This document shows, one piece after another, positions 11,879 through 22,975 of a stretch of 64,000 bases of DNA. A program made the position numbers and the translations under genes. The number at the start of each line of letters is the position of its first letter. Position 1 is the first letter of the stretch. The notes beneath the pieces are model-generated. The model worked only from the letters and a program-made list of their open reading frames with translations. It did not search any database and had not been told where the DNA came from. Origin of the DNA: PALSA-1004 sp963829085 (GTDB lineage: Bacteria; Pseudomonadota; Gammaproteobacteria; Burkholderiales; SG8-41); contig CAWHHJ010000004.1 in NCBI GenBank assembly GCA_963829085.1, forward strand, positions 457,200-521,199, given 5' to 3'.

Positions 11879-13984
11879 TTGCCCTGCCTGCGCAATATTC
11901 TCAACCCACACTCGGTTGCCGTGATCGGCGCGTCCGACAGCGTCGTGAAATTCGGCGGACGCGTGATGAGTTTTCTGATTAAACACGGCTTTAGCGGGCA
12001 AATAGTCCCCATAAATCCAGCGTCCGAACAAATTTGTGGTTTGAAAGCATACGCGGCGATCGGGGCCGCGCCCGGGCCCATTGACGTGGCCTTGATCGCG
12101 CTGCCTGCGCGCGCCGTGCCTGCTGCAATCCGCGAGTGCGGGGAGGCCGGCGTACGTGGCTGCGTGATCCTTTCGGCGGACTTCGCGGAAGCGGGCGACG
12201 AAGGCGCTACGCGCCAGCGGGAAGTCGTCGATATCGCGCGTCGCTACGGCCTGCGGATCATCGGTCCGAACTGTTTGGGTTTCATCAACCCCGGCCTGCG
12301 GTTAGCACTTACTTCGTCGGTAGCGCTCGCTGCAGAGCCTATGCCAGCCGGTGGCATTGGATTAATCAGCCAGAGTGGCTCGCTCATGGCATCGCTCATC
12401 TCCCACGCGCAGGACACGGGCGCCGGGTTCAGCGTTGCGGTATCGGTGGGCAACCAGGCGGATCTCGAAGTCTGCGATTTTATCGAGTACTTCATCGATG
12501 ACCCGGTGACGCGCGCGATTTGCGTCTATGTCGAAGGGCTGAAAGACGGTCGTCGATTCCTGGATCTTGCGGACCGCTGCCGCGATGCCGGCAAGCCGCT
12601 GCTGGTCGTAAACGCCGGACGCAGCGAAGCCGGCGCGCGCATTACGCAATCGCATACCGCCAGCCTCGCCGGCTCCAGCGAAGTATGGGCCGCCGCGTGC
12701 CGTCAACACGCGATCGTTTTGCTCGACGATCCGGAAGCGCTGATCTACTGCGCGCATTTCCTGATCCGCTTCGGGCCGCCGAGTGGCAACGGCGTGGCGG
12801 CGCTGTCGCCTTCGGGCGGAACGATCGCAATCACGGCGGACCGCCTGGCAGCCGCTCACCTGCGTCTGGCCGATTTGTCTCCAACCACCTCCTCCGCTCT
12901 TCATGACATCGTTCCGACGGGGCGACCGCTCAACCCGCTGGATATCGGCGGACTCGCTCGCGAACGAGGGCTCAGCGCTGCGCGACGAGCCTATGAGCTT
13001 TTGGCGTCCGATGACGACACAGCAGCGCTGTTAATCGTGGTTGCGACAACCCCCGAGCTCGACGCTAAGGTTCGCGCTTGGGCGGAGCTCGCGCTCGCGA
13101 TGGGCAAACCGACCGCGGTGTTGTTTCCGCCAGGTGCTCTCGTTGACCGGGCGCGTTCGATACTGCGCGAATTGCAGTGTCCTTATACCAATCGCATGGA
13201 CGACGCGCTGCGAGTCCTCAATGCGGCAATCGGGTATGGTACAGCGCTGCGCGCGCCGCGTGACGCGCCGATCGCGCCCATCAATCCGGCTCGCGTCGCT
13301 GAATTCGGCGCACCGTCGTCCGCACTCACTGAGACGGAGGCGAAAGAATTGTTAGATACGGTGAGTATTTCGACTGCGCGCGCACAGATTGCGATGAGCG
13401 AAGCAGACGCTGCGGTAATCGCAGGAGCAATCGGTTATCCGGTAGTGCTTAAGCTTAGCTCCCGCACCATCACTCACAAGAGCGATGTCGGCGGTGTACA
13501 TCTCAATCTGCGAGATGAACAAGCGCTGCGCAGCGCCTGGCATGACGTCCAATCTCGAGGGACTGCGCTGACTTCACCTGAAAAGCTCGAATGCGCCGTT
13601 CAACCGATGATAGTCGGCGGCACTGAGATGATCGTCGGCACGAAATGGGACCCGCAATTTGGCGCAACAGTGCTGGTGGGAGCGGGCGGGATCTGGGCTG
13701 AAACACTGCGTGATAGTCAAGTGGCTCTCGCGCCGGTCACCACACGCCAGGCGCTCGATCTGTTACAGCGCTTGCGCATGTGGCCATTGCTGGCGGGCAG
13801 CCGCGGCCGCGGTGCCGCCGATATTGATACACTCGTCGAGGTTGTCGTCCGCACAAGTTGGCTCGCCGCGACGCTTGGACCGCGTCTTCAGGAACTCGAC
13901 ATCAATCCACTGCTCGTCAAATCACGAGGCGAAGGCGCTATTGCACTCGATGCGCGTGCAACACTGCTGCCGCTGCAACTATGA
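11879..13984 (+). CDS. ADP-forming acyl-CoA synthetase (fused alpha-beta, acetate-CoA ligase family)
   Basis: NDP-forming acyl-CoA synthetases make an acyl-CoA from a carboxylic acid, CoA and ATP through a phosphohistidine intermediate. The 701-residue frame has the alpha-part first: a CoA-binding Rossmann domain (LNPHSVAVIGASDS, residues ~9-120), then the ligase domain with GLISQSGSL and the candidate phosphorylated His in SHTASLAGS (~259). An ATP-grasp beta-part occupies ~480-700 (GYPVVLKLSS, THKSDVGGVHLNL, ELDINPLLV). The start is uncertain: the first usable codon is a TTG with no clear Shine-Dalgarno sequence. It is followed 10 bases later by an enoyl-CoA hydratase-like gene, suggesting activation and beta-oxidation-like degradation of an unidentified acid. 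Confidence 0.88.
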   Translation: MPCLRNILNPHSVAVIGASDSVVKFGGRVMSFLIKHGFSGQIVPINPASEQICGLKAYAAIGAAPGPIDVALIALPARAVPAAIRECGEAGVRGCVILSADFAEAGDEGATRQREVVDIARRYGLRIIGPNCLGFINPGLRLALTSSVALAAEPMPAGGIGLISQSGSLMASLISHAQDTGAGFSVAVSVGNQADLEVCDFIEYFIDDPVTRAICVYVEGLKDGRRFLDLADRCRDAGKPLLVVNAGRSEAGARITQSHTASLAGSSEVWAAACRQHAIVLLDDPEALIYCAHFLIRFGPPSGNGVAALSPSGGTIAITADRLAAAHLRLADLSPTTSSALHDIVPTGRPLNPLDIGGLARERGLSAARRAYELLASDDDTAALLIVVATTPELDAKVRAWAELALAMGKPTAVLFPPGALVDRARSILRELQCPYTNRMDDALRVLNAAIGYGTALRAPRDAPIAPINPARVAEFGAPSSALTETEAKELLDTVSISTARAQIAMSEADAAVIAGAIGYPVVLKLSSRTITHKSDVGGVHLNLRDEQALRSAWHDVQSRGTALTSPEKLECAVQPMIVGGTEMIVGTKWDPQFGATVLVGAGGIWAETLRDSQVALAPVTTRQALDLLQRLRMWPLLAGSRGRGAADIDTLVEVVVRTSWLAATLGPRLQELDINPLLVKSRGEGAIALDARATLLPLQL

Positions 13985-13994
13985 AAGCAACGTT

Positions 13995-14735
13995 ATGAGC
14001 ACGACGGTTGTGATGTATGAAGTGGTCGACAACATTGCGGTCATTACGCTCAATCGGCCGGATGAGCGCAACGCGATGAACAACGAGCTCACGACCGCAC
14101 TGCGCGCGGCGTGGGAGCGCTTCAATGCCAGCGACGAGCGCGTCGCCATCCTCACTCATGCCGGAGAACATTTCTCTGTTGGCGTCGATGTGAAATCACC
14201 CGCCGAAGACTTTCCTGCATGCGTGCCCAACGTCGGCGTACAGCTCGAGAAACCGTTGATCGCAGCAGTCTCCGGGTGGACGGTCGGCGGCGGAGTTGTG
14301 ATGGTACAGATGGCCGACTTGTGCGTCGCTGCGGATACGACGAAATTCATGTTCCCCGAGGCAAAAGTCGGCTTTACGGGCGCATTGATAGCAGGGCTGG
14401 CCGCACGCATTCCGCACAAAGTTGCGATGGAACTGATGCTGCTCGGCGAAGAGCTCGGCGCGCAGCGCGCGTATGAGATCGGCTTGGTGAATAAAGTCGT
14501 GCCGCAGGCCGAGTTGCGTGACGCGGCACTGAAATACGCAAGGCGACTCGCTGATAATGCGCCGATGGTCTTGTCGTTGCTGCGCGAGTTCGTGAGGGAC
14601 GTGATCCCACGCGGTCCTTCGGAACATGTCGCGCGCGGACGGCTCGCAATCCAGCGTGTGCGGCGGAGCGATGACGCCGGCGAAGGCGTCGCGAGCTTCA
14701 AGGAAAAACGCAAACCGCGATTCCGTGGACGTTGA
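13995..14735 (+). CDS. Enoyl-CoA hydratase/isomerase family protein
   Basis: Crotonase-fold protein, 246 residues from the ATG giving MSTTVVMYEVVDNIAVI, 10 bases after the acyl-CoA synthetase. The fold signature is clear: ITLNRPDERNAMN, an oxyanion-hole segment (HAGEHFSVGVD) and the glycine turn WTVGGGVVMVQMADLCVAA. The residue equivalent to the first catalytic Glu of the hydratases (Glu144 of the rat enzyme, normally in a GGGCELA-like motif) appears to be replaced by Val in GGGVVM, whereas the second (in FPEAKVGF) is kept. It may therefore be an isomerase or another crotonase activity rather than a classical hydratase. It shares the operon with the synthetase, so a CoA-thioester substrate is inferred. 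Confidence 0.88.
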   Translation: MSTTVVMYEVVDNIAVITLNRPDERNAMNNELTTALRAAWERFNASDERVAILTHAGEHFSVGVDVKSPAEDFPACVPNVGVQLEKPLIAAVSGWTVGGGVVMVQMADLCVAADTTKFMFPEAKVGFTGALIAGLAARIPHKVAMELMLLGEELGAQRAYEIGLVNKVVPQAELRDAALKYARRLADNAPMVLSLLREFVRDVIPRGPSEHVARGRLAIQRVRRSDDAGEGVASFKEKRKPRFRGR

Positions 14736-14824
14736 CTCCGTATGACGCCGAAGTTTGCCGCTAATGGTCGGCCCAGCGCGGACTCCGGCCGCTTTCTTAA
14801 CAGAAAGTCTCGGCACTCGATCGC

Positions 14825-16175
14825 ATGCCGTACGATCCGCTGACCGCAGCCACACCTGGCACCGGCCTTTCGCATGTCGGGTCATACTGGGCCGCAACAG
14901 CGGGCGATCTTGCAGTGGATGACGGCCGTGCGCCCGCTCAAGTTGATACCGACGTCGCGATAATCGGAGGCGGTTACACGGGCCTTTCTTGTGCGTACCA
15001 TCTCGCACACCAGTACCGCCTTAACGCCGTGGTGCTTGAAGCGAATCGTCCCGGTTGGGGATGTAGCGGACGCAACGGCGGCTTTGCGCGGATGGCACTG
15101 GGCCGGTTGACGGCCGAAGAAATGCTGACGCGCTGGGGCCGCACTACCGCAAAGCGCGTATTTGCCGAAGTGAAGGCGTCGCTCGATACCGTGCGCAGCA
15201 TGCTGCACGCGGGCCGCATCGACTGCGACGCAAGCGAATCGGGCCACTTGAAAATCGCGCACCGGCCGAGCCGCGCCGCAGGGCTCAAGCGTGAAGCCGA
15301 CGTACCTGCAACACGATTTCAACTATCCCGCCGAGTTCATTGACGCTGACGAACTGAACAGCAAGCATGTCGGCGGCCCGCAAGCGCATGGCGCACTGCG
15401 CATTCCGGACGCGCTCGCGGTGCACCCGCTCAAGCTCGCATCCGGCGTTTTGCGCATGGCGCGCGCGGCAGGTGCGATCGTTCATTCGTCGACTCCGGTG
15501 ACTGGCTGGCACAAACGCGGGGCGGAGCATGTGCTGGCAACGCCGCACGGCACAGTGCAGGCGAAACGCGTGGTGATTGCGACGAACGGTTACACGCCGC
15601 AAGGTTTGCATCCGGCGATTCAAGCGACGTTGTTGCCGGTGCTGTCTCATATCATTGTCACGCGCCCGCTAACTGCCGATGAGATCGCCGCAGCAAATTT
15701 TTTGACACGGCACGTGCTGACCGACACACGCAAATTGCTCTACTATTGGCGGCGCCTGCCGGACGACCGCATTCTCTTCGGCGGTCGCGGACTCATCAAC
15801 GATGCGCCCCATGCAAACACACAGCAACGTAATTTCCTGCTCAGCGAATTGATAGCGAAACACTTCGGACTCGAACGCCTTACTGTCGATTACGACTGGC
15901 ATGGCTGGGTGTGCCTCACACGCGATTTTCTGCCGCACATCCATCATCCCGCCGACGATGCTTCTGTTCATTACGCCTTGGGCTATCAGGGCAGCGGCGT
16001 GTCACTGAGCCTACACGCCGGCAAGTTAATCGCGCAGCGTTTGGCCGGCGACACGACCGCAAATCCACTCACCGCCAGCGATAAACCGCTGGCGCGCTAT
16101 CCGCTGCACCGATTCATACGCATCCCGCAGCGCGCGATGTATCGGTGGTACCGGCATTTGGATAATTCGGATTGA
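14825..16175 (+). CDS. FAD-dependent oxidoreductase (DAO family, PuuB-like), frameshifted
   Basis: D-amino-acid-oxidase-fold flavoprotein resembling gamma-glutamylputrescine oxidases. The N-terminal dinucleotide motif DVAIIGGGYTGLSCAYHLA lies near residue 42 and the family motif GCSGRNGGF follows. The C-terminal FAD-contacting part contains ALGYQGSGVSLSLHAGKL. One extra base near 15298-15302 breaks the frame after HRPSRAAGLK; the second half resumes at YLQHDFNYPAEF. The corrected protein has 449 residues, a usual length, so a sequencing error is likely. The stop overlaps the ATG of the next gene, a Bug binding protein, suggesting that the two act on the same amine or amino-acid-like compound; the substrate cannot be read from sequence. 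Confidence 0.85.
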
Positions 16176-17129
16176 TGAAAACACTTCTCGCATTCGTCGC
16201 CTTGACGATTTGCTGCTTCTCATACAGTCAGGACTATCCGGTCAAGCCGATTCGGCTGGTCGTTCCTTACTCACCCGGTGGCCCTGTCGACATCGTTGGA
16301 CGGATCGTTGCCCAAAAACTAACGCCCGCGCTTTCGCAACAGGTCATTGTCGATAACCGTGCGGGCGGCGGCGGGAATCTCGCCGTGGAAATCGTCGCTA
16401 AGTCTGCGGCGGACGGCTACACGCTTCTAATGGGCGCGAATGGCACGAACGCGATCAACCCCGGACTATATCCACATCTCGCCGTCGATCCAGCGCGCGA
16501 GCTTGCGCCCATCACCATGATTGCGTCGAGTCCAATGATATTGGTTGTCCATCCGACCCTGTCCGCTCATTCCGTCAAAGAATTCGTCGCGCTGGCCAAG
16601 TCCAAGCCCGGCGCGATCAATTTCGCTTCGTCGGGTAACGGCTCGACCGCGCATCTGGCGAGCGAGCTATTGAAAAGCATGACGGGCATCAACATCGTGC
16701 ACGTGCCGTATAAAGGTGCTGGACCCGCCTTGACGGATCTCGTCGGCGGACAGGTCCAGACTATGATCACCGGTGTCTCATCGACATTGCCGTGACGTTA
16801 AAGGCGGACGCCTCAGGCCGCTCGCGGTGTCGAGCGATAAACGCCTCGCAATTCTGCCGGACGTGCCGGCGTTAGCTGAGGAAGTCGCCGGCTACGAGGT
16901 AAACACGTGGTACGGTGTGTTTGCGCCTGTACAAACGCCGCGGCCCATCATCGACAAATTGAATCGTACGCTCGCGAGTCTATTTGCTACCGCAGATGCA
17001 CGCGAACGCCTTGCCGCACTCGGGGCGGAGCCGGTGACCATGCCGCCTGAGCAATTCGCCGCTGCAATACACAAAGAAACAGTCAAATGGGCGAAGGTCA
17101 TCAAAAACGCCGGCGTGCGGCCTGAGTAA
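16175..17129 (+). CDS. Bug/TctC family periplasmic binding protein, frameshifted
   Basis: Tripartite tricarboxylate transporter receptor (Bug) family; these secreted proteins bind small carboxylates and related solutes. Signal peptide MKTLLAFVALTICCFSYSQ, then the family hallmarks YPVKPIRLVVPYSPGGPVDI, QQVIVDNRAGGGGN and VHVPYKGAGPALTDLVGGQ. An extra base near 16793 shifts the frame just before the conserved GGRLRPLAV segment; the remainder ends AKVIKNAGVRPE. The corrected length is 317 residues, typical. The ATG overlaps the preceding oxidoreductase stop. No TctA or TctB membrane genes are nearby, as is common for orphan Bug proteins. Confidence 0.9.
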
Positions 17130-17306
17130 TTCAACGCCGGTCATCGTTCGCAAGAAGCGGGTTCTCACGTTACGGCGTTGACCACGCGACCCAAGAAATA
17201 CTACCTGCAATCCCCGGTGGAACCTTCGTACACTAGCTCGCAGACCGGAGACCAACTCCGGCGCATCCCGACGTCATCTGACAGGGAGCTGCCAAGGCAG
17301 GTAACG

Positions 17307-20300
17307 ATGCGGCTGATTTTCGCGAGAATGGTCGGCAAGCGCTGGGTCGCCTGGGTCATCCTCGCGTTAGGCCTCACCTTTTCTGTCCTCGCGTTGTTCC
17401 TTCTCAAAGCGCGCATTGAGAGCGAGGCGAGACTCAGGTTTGATAATAACGTGATGAGCGTCAGCTACGCCATTCAGTCGCGTATCTGGTCTTATTACGA
17501 CGTCCTTTACGGCGTTCAGGGCTTGTTCAAGGTGTCGGATGCAGTGACGCGCGCCGACTTCCGGAAGTACGCATCGAGTTTGAATCTGCGTGAGCGCTAT
17601 CCCGGATTTCAGGTGCTGTCGTTTTCACGTTACCTGCAGCGCACGGAACTCAAAGACTATGAGGAGCGCGTCAGGCGCGATACCAGCCTCGATGCTGCAG
17701 GCTATCCTGATTTCAAAGTGAAGCCTCCCGGCGACCGCGCCGAATATTACGTCGTTGACTATATCGAGCCGATGGCAGGCAACGACAACGCGTTCGGGTT
17801 CGATCTGCACGCCGAGCCGCTCCGCGTCCTTGCGCTGGAACGTGCGCGCGACACGGGTGAGATCGTTGCTTCCGGGCGTCTAGTTCTTGTTAGCAGCCGG
17901 CAGGTCGGCTTCTCCCTGCGCGTTCCCGTCTACCGGAACGAAATGCCGCTAAGAACGGAGAAGGACCGCCGTGACGCCTTTATTGGCGTCGTCTCGGCGA
18001 CGTTCGTAATTGATGAATTGATACCAAAGGTCGTCGGCATTGAGACGCTGCAGAACACTCGCATCCAGATATTCGACGCGGGCTTCTTCAATGTGCTCGA
18101 GGATGCGGGCACGCTGCCCGGCAACAACATGATCTACGACAGCGGCGGCGCGCATACAACTGCGTCTATGCCATCTTTGCGATGGTTTACCCTGCCGCAG
18201 CTTACGCAACGGTCGAAACTCAATGTGGGCGGGCGTCTGTGGGACACGCGCTTTACCGAATTGAGCGGCTTCACCGATAAGCCAAATCAGTTCCTGCCGC
18301 TGACCGTTTTTGGCGCCGGAACATTGACCAGTTTATTGCTATTTGCGCTGTTTCGCTCACTGGCTGCAAGGAGCCGCAGAGGCGACGCGATCTATCGCTC
18401 GGTCATTGCCGTCATGGCAGAGGGTATCGTGCTGCGCGATGCCCGGGGCAGGATCGTTTCGTGCAATGCGAGCGCAGAACGGATCCTGGGCCGCACTCTC
18501 GATCAGATGAAGGGCGATCGATTGTTCGATCCGGCCTGGGTCGCATTTCGTGAAGACGGAGCGCCACTACCGGATGACGAGCGGCCGGCCGAGCTCGCCG
18601 TGCGCACCGGACAAATGCAATCCAACGTCGTCGTCGGTTTTCGGCGGCGCGCCGGGCGAATGCTGTGGCTTTCTATGAATGCGCAGTCCTTATACGAAAC
18701 GTCGAAGACTGTACCATCCGGCATCGTAACAACCTTCACCGACATTACCGAGCGGCGGCAGAGCGAGCGGCGTCAGGTAATGGAACACGCCATCACCGGC
18801 GTGCTTGCATCAGCGGAAACACTGGCCGAGGCGATACCCAACATCATCCAGACCATCTGCGGGACGATGCGATGGCAGTGCGGAGCACGCTGGGCATGGG
18901 ACAAGCAGGCAATGCTGCTGCGCTACAGCGAAGCCTGGGGTACGGATATTCCAGCAATACAGGAATTCATTGCGGCAAGCGCAAACGGCACGATTGAACC
19001 GGACGAGGCTAAGAAAGGGCTTGTCCGACGTATTTTTCGGTCCGGGCAGCCGCACTGGGTTGCCGATATCGCCCAAGTCGATGGACTGGTGAAGCGCGCC
19101 GGTATCGTCCGGAAAGCCGGACTGCATGGCTCATTTGCGTTTGCGCTTGTGCATGGCACTGAAGTTCTCGGCGTCATGGAATTCTTTCATACCGAGGTGC
19201 GGCCACCCGACGAGATGTTGATCGCCAGCGCGGCATCTATCGGCAGTCAGATCGGCCAATACATGGTCCGCAAGGAAGCGGAGGAGCGCGCGCGCCACCT
19301 TGCGCACTACGATGAGCTTACCGGCATTCCGAACCGCGCGATGTTCAACCTGCGTCTCTCCCACGCACTTGCGCAGGCGAAACGCAGCGAAAAGCCGCTC
19401 GCCGTTCTCTTCATCGATCTTGACCGCTTCAAGAATATCAATGACACGCTGGGACACGAAGCCGGCGATCTTGTTCTGAAGACAATCACCGCGCGGCTGC
19501 TCGGGTGCCTGCGCGAGAGCGACACCGTGGCACGTCTCGGGGGCGACGAATTCGTCGTACTGATCGAGGAATCAATCCGGCCGATCGACATCGCCGGCAT
19601 TGCGGAAAAAATTCTTGCTGCCGTCGCGCAGCCGATTCGACTGGAAGGTCAGGAATTTCACGTCACCGCCAGTATCGGCATCAGCACCTACCCGGACGAC
19701 TGCGAAGACCTGCAGGGGTTGATGAAGTACGCGGACATCTCGATGTACCGGGCGAAGGAGCAGGGCAAGAACAATTACCAGTTCTTTTCCTCACAGAAGA
19801 ATGAGCACACCGTTTCGCGCCTTGCCCTCGAATCGAATTTGCGGCGCGCGCTCGAGCGCAACGAGTTTGTCACTGCACTACCAACCTAAGGTCGACGTTG
19901 CGAGCGGGCGCGTCACCGGCGTGGAGGCGCTGGTGCGCTGGCAACGGCCGTCCAAGCCTTTGCTGATGCCGCTTCAGTTTATTCCGCTCGCCGAGGAAAC
20001 CGGCCTGATTGTTCCCATCGGCGCGTGGGTGCTCAACACCGCATGCGCGCAAAGCAAAGCGCTGCGCGCACAGGGTATGGCCAACGTGCGCGTTGCAGTC
20101 AACGTCTCGGCGCGACAGCTGCGTCACGAAAATCTGTTCCAGGACGTCGCCCGTGCACTTGAAGAGCACGAGCTCGACGCGAGCGCGCTGGAACTCGAGA
20201 TCACCGAGAGTGTCGTGATCCAAAGCCCTGAACAGGCGATAACCCTCTTGAGCAAGCTCAAAGAAATGGGCATACGGCTGTCCATCGACGACTTCGGCAC

Positions 20301-20598
20301 CGGTTACTCGTCGCTCAGCTACTTGAAACGGCTGCCGATTGACGCCGTCAAGATCGACCGTTCATTCATCCGAGATCTCCCTGACGATAACGACGACGCC
20401 GTGATCACGCGGGCGATCATCGCAATGGCGCATAGCCTCAAGCTTTCGGTGATTGCGGAAGGTGTTGAGACGGATGCGCAGCTTGCGTTTCTGCGTCAAC
20501 ACGGATGCGACGAAATGCAGGGTTACTATTTCAGCAAGCCCGTGCCGGCGGACCAGCTAAGCAGCCTCATCGACAGACGCGCACCCGCGCTGGTCTGA
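17307..20598 (+). CDS. Membrane CHASE-PAS-GAF-GGDEF-EAL signalling protein, frameshifted
   Basis: Putative sensor that makes and/or degrades cyclic di-GMP. Layout of the roughly 1096-residue protein: membrane helix at ~12-34, periplasmic CHASE-like domain (~65-270), second helix (~330-350), PAS (~360-475; ADGS-like start IYRSVIAVMAEGIVLRD), GAF-like domain (~490-640), GGDEF (~665-830) and EAL (~850-1095). The GGDEF has an intact active site RLGGDEF and an upstream inhibitory I-site RESD. The EAL domain has VEALVRW and DDFGTGYSSLSYLKRL, so both activities look possible. One extra base near 19868 breaks the frame at the start of the EAL domain (NEF|SLHYQPKVDV). The start is taken at MRLIFARMVGKRW; a longer in-frame start exists at 17178. 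Confidence 0.87.
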
Positions 20599-20696
20599 CC
20601 CTGATCTTCTGACGCAATCGCACGACGGGTCAAAAGACCGGCGATTGCTACGCGCTGCGGTACAATTCGAGCAACCACATAATCGAGGAGTCATCG

Positions 20697-22020
20697 ATGG
20701 ACTCGCCCACCCATAAGCCGCAGCTTGCGCACAACGTTACGCGGCTCGCACATCTTGATCTGCCCGGCGCCGGACAGGTTTATGTGGCCGGGCAGTACAC
20801 GTATATCGGGCACATTCCGAATCAGTCTCAGCTCGGCACTTCTATCATCGACGTGGCGGACGCCAGAAATCCGCGCATCGTGTCGCAGATTTTTCTCGAG
20901 GATCCGAATTCGCATAGTCACAAGGCGCGCGTCATCGGCGACATCATGATCGTTAATAGCGAACGCAACATGACCGCCATCGGCCGCAAGGCCGACGAGC
21001 TGCCGAAATTACGCACGCAGTTGCGCACGGCGCTCGGGCGCGAGCCCAATCACGCGGAGCTCGCGCAGAAACTCGGCGTGCAGCCGTCGGACATCCCGAC
21101 GGTCGAAGCGGCTGAGCGCAATCCGTACCGATCAGGGCGGCTTCCGTATTTACAACGTCGCTGACCGTGCTCATCCGAAGTTGATCACGTTCCAGAAAAC
21201 GAGCGGCATCGGCGTGCATCGCTTCGATATGGATGCGAACTACGCTTACATCTCCACTGAAATGCCGGGCTACATCGGCAACATCCTCGTTATATACGAC
21301 ATCCGCAATCCTGCGACGCCAACGGAAGTGTCGCGCTGGTGGCTGCCGGGACAGCATGTCGCCGGTGGTGAGAAGCCGACGTGGCCCGGACGCCAGCACC
21401 GTCTTCATCACACGCTGCGCGTCGGCGACCGGCTGTGGGCAGGCTGCTGGCACGGCGGCGTGCGCGTGATCGATGTTGCGGATATCCGCAAGCCGCGCAC
21501 GATCGGTGAATACAACTATCATCCGCCGTTTCCGGAACCTTCACATACGTTCATGGGCGTGCCGTTTCCTATTGACGGACGCCAGATTGCGATTGCAATC
21601 GACGAGGAAGATCACGCACACAGCGCGGATGAAATGGAGCGCCGGCGCGGACGCCCGCATGGCTGCATGTGGGTTTTCGACGTCTCAGATCTCGCGAACA
21701 TCAAACCCCTCTCGATCTATGAAGTGAGCGAGCTCGATTCTCCATGGAGCCGCGCAACACCCGGCCGCTTCGGTGCGCATCAGTTCCAGGAGCACATGAA
21801 AGACACGCTCGTTTACTGCGCATGGTTCGCCGGCGGCTTGCGCATCGTGGACATCGCAGACCCCCTTGCGCCGCGTGAAGTGGGCTACTACATTCCCGAG
21901 CCGGCGAAGGGGAAAGCCGCGCCGCAAACCAACGATGTGGATGTCGACGACCGCGGGCTTATTTACATCGTTGACCGCTATGCGGGCTTCGACGTGCTCG
22001 AATTCAAGCGTTCAAATTAA
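20697..22020 (+). CDS. LVIVD-repeat beta-propeller protein, frameshifted
   Basis: Not a characterised enzyme. The corrected 440-residue protein carries repeated short blades of the LVIVD type: TSIIDVADARNPRIVSQ, GGFRIYNVADRAHPKLI, ILVIYDIRNPATPTEVSRW, GVRVIDVADIRKPRTIGEY and LRIVDIADPLAPREVGYY. Such repeats form beta-propellers that are usually extracytoplasmic, yet no signal peptide is visible. One extra base near 21130 shifts the frame. Between blades 1 and 2 lies a helical insert (residues ~100-140; RTALGREPNHAELAQKLGV) that resembles a helix-turn-helix segment. The two central histidine-rich stretches (RLHHTLRVGD, EPSHTFMGV) could bind metal. It stands alone between a c-di-GMP protein and a convergent gene. 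Confidence 0.75.
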
Positions 22021-22028
22021 ACATATGA

Positions 22029-22161
22029 GCCGCAGATAAACGCCCGATACGCGCGGATACAAACGAACGCTACGCAGATTCGTGCCTTGGGCGACTATCG
22101 TGATGAATGCGGATGACTGTATTAATCATCTGCGTTTGTCCAAATCTTTTACCTGCGGCGT
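22029..22161. repeat. Imperfect inverted-repeat intergenic element (GCAGATAAACGC type)
   Basis: The gap between two convergent genes contains GCCGCAGATAAACGC at its left side and, inverted, GCCGCAGGTAAAAG at its right side, with further copies of ACAAACG and CGCAGAT inside both arms. This resembles dispersed intergenic elements built from GCAGATGAACGCAGAT-like units seen in many proteobacterial genomes (from memory, not a search). It may also serve as a bidirectional transcription end. No coding potential was recognised. Confidence 0.5.
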
Positions 22162-22182
22162 CAGGCTTTTGTTCGCTTTGAC

Positions 22183-22935
22183 CTACTCAATCCCCGCGGC
22201 GGTAAACACGGCTTTGGCGCCGGGCGTTGCCAGGAGTTTCAGCACGGCCTTGCCCGCGTCCGCCGCCGGTGCGCCTGTCATCAGCGCTGCATCGTAGGGC
22301 GTGTAGTTCTGCACTTCCGCGGGCAATGGCCCGACTAGCTTCAGGCCTTTCGACGTGTACAGCTTGATTTCGGTAATCGCACCTAAACCGATCTCATTGC
22401 CTTTGCCCTTGATGACGTGCTCCATTACCGACGCTCCATCAGGATAACGCGTCGTTTTCGGCTTCAGCTGTTCGAGAATACCCATGGTGCCGAACAGCTT
22501 GTCGAGATAGAGCCCGCTGGAAGCCGAGTTATAGACGACCGTGTCGGCAGCGAGCAACGCTTGCTTGAGCGCATCGGTCGTCGCAACATTGGGCGCCGCC
22601 GCTGAATCGCGGACGATGATGCCTACGCCGACGCGCCCCACGGGTGTGCGCGTGCCAGCGTCGATCTTGCCGTCTTTCGCGCCCTGTTCAATTACCATGG
22701 GCGGCACCACGACGATGTCATACACTTCGCCGGCGGCCAGACGTTTCGTGATTTGCGGCGTCGTATTGAACAGGATTTTGAGATCATGTCCGAGATCGTG
22801 TTTCACTTTCTCGGCAAATGCATGCAATCCCGGCTCAACCGCGCCGCCGCTCAGCACTTTCACTTCCGCGGCAGATGCACAGTTGGTAGCGCCGGCGAGC
22901 ATCAGGATTGAAACGAACAGACGAGTGCGTGACAT
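22183..22935 (-). CDS. ModA-like periplasmic substrate-binding protein
   Basis: Bacterial extracellular solute-binding protein of the molybdate-binding (ModA/SBP_bac_11) type. A signal peptide (MSRTRLFVSILMLAGATNCASA) is followed by EVKVLSGGAVEPGLHAFAEK, the typical start of the mature fold, and ITKRLAAGEVYDIVVVPP. The start with GGAG six bases upstream was chosen over one 12 bases further upstream. About 250 residues, intact. No ModB or ModC genes adjoin it; the neighbours are Bug proteins. These ModA-like orphans often do not bind molybdate, so the ligand is unknown. The operon may continue from the Bug genes upstream. Confidence 0.83.
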   Translation of the reverse strand: MSRTRLFVSILMLAGATNCASAAEVKVLSGGAVEPGLHAFAEKVKHDLGHDLKILFNTTPQITKRLAAGEVYDIVVVPPMVIEQGAKDGKIDAGTRTPVGRVGVGIIVRDSAAAPNVATTDALKQALLAADTVVYNSASSGLYLDKLFGTMGILEQLKPKTTRYPDGASVMEHVIKGKGNEIGLGAITEIKLYTSKGLKLVGPLPAEVQNYTPYDAALMTGAPAADAGKAVLKLLATPGAKAVFTAAGIE

Positions 22936-22975
22936 GAACGACTCCATAGTGAGATTGCAGTTGATAAAAACAAGA

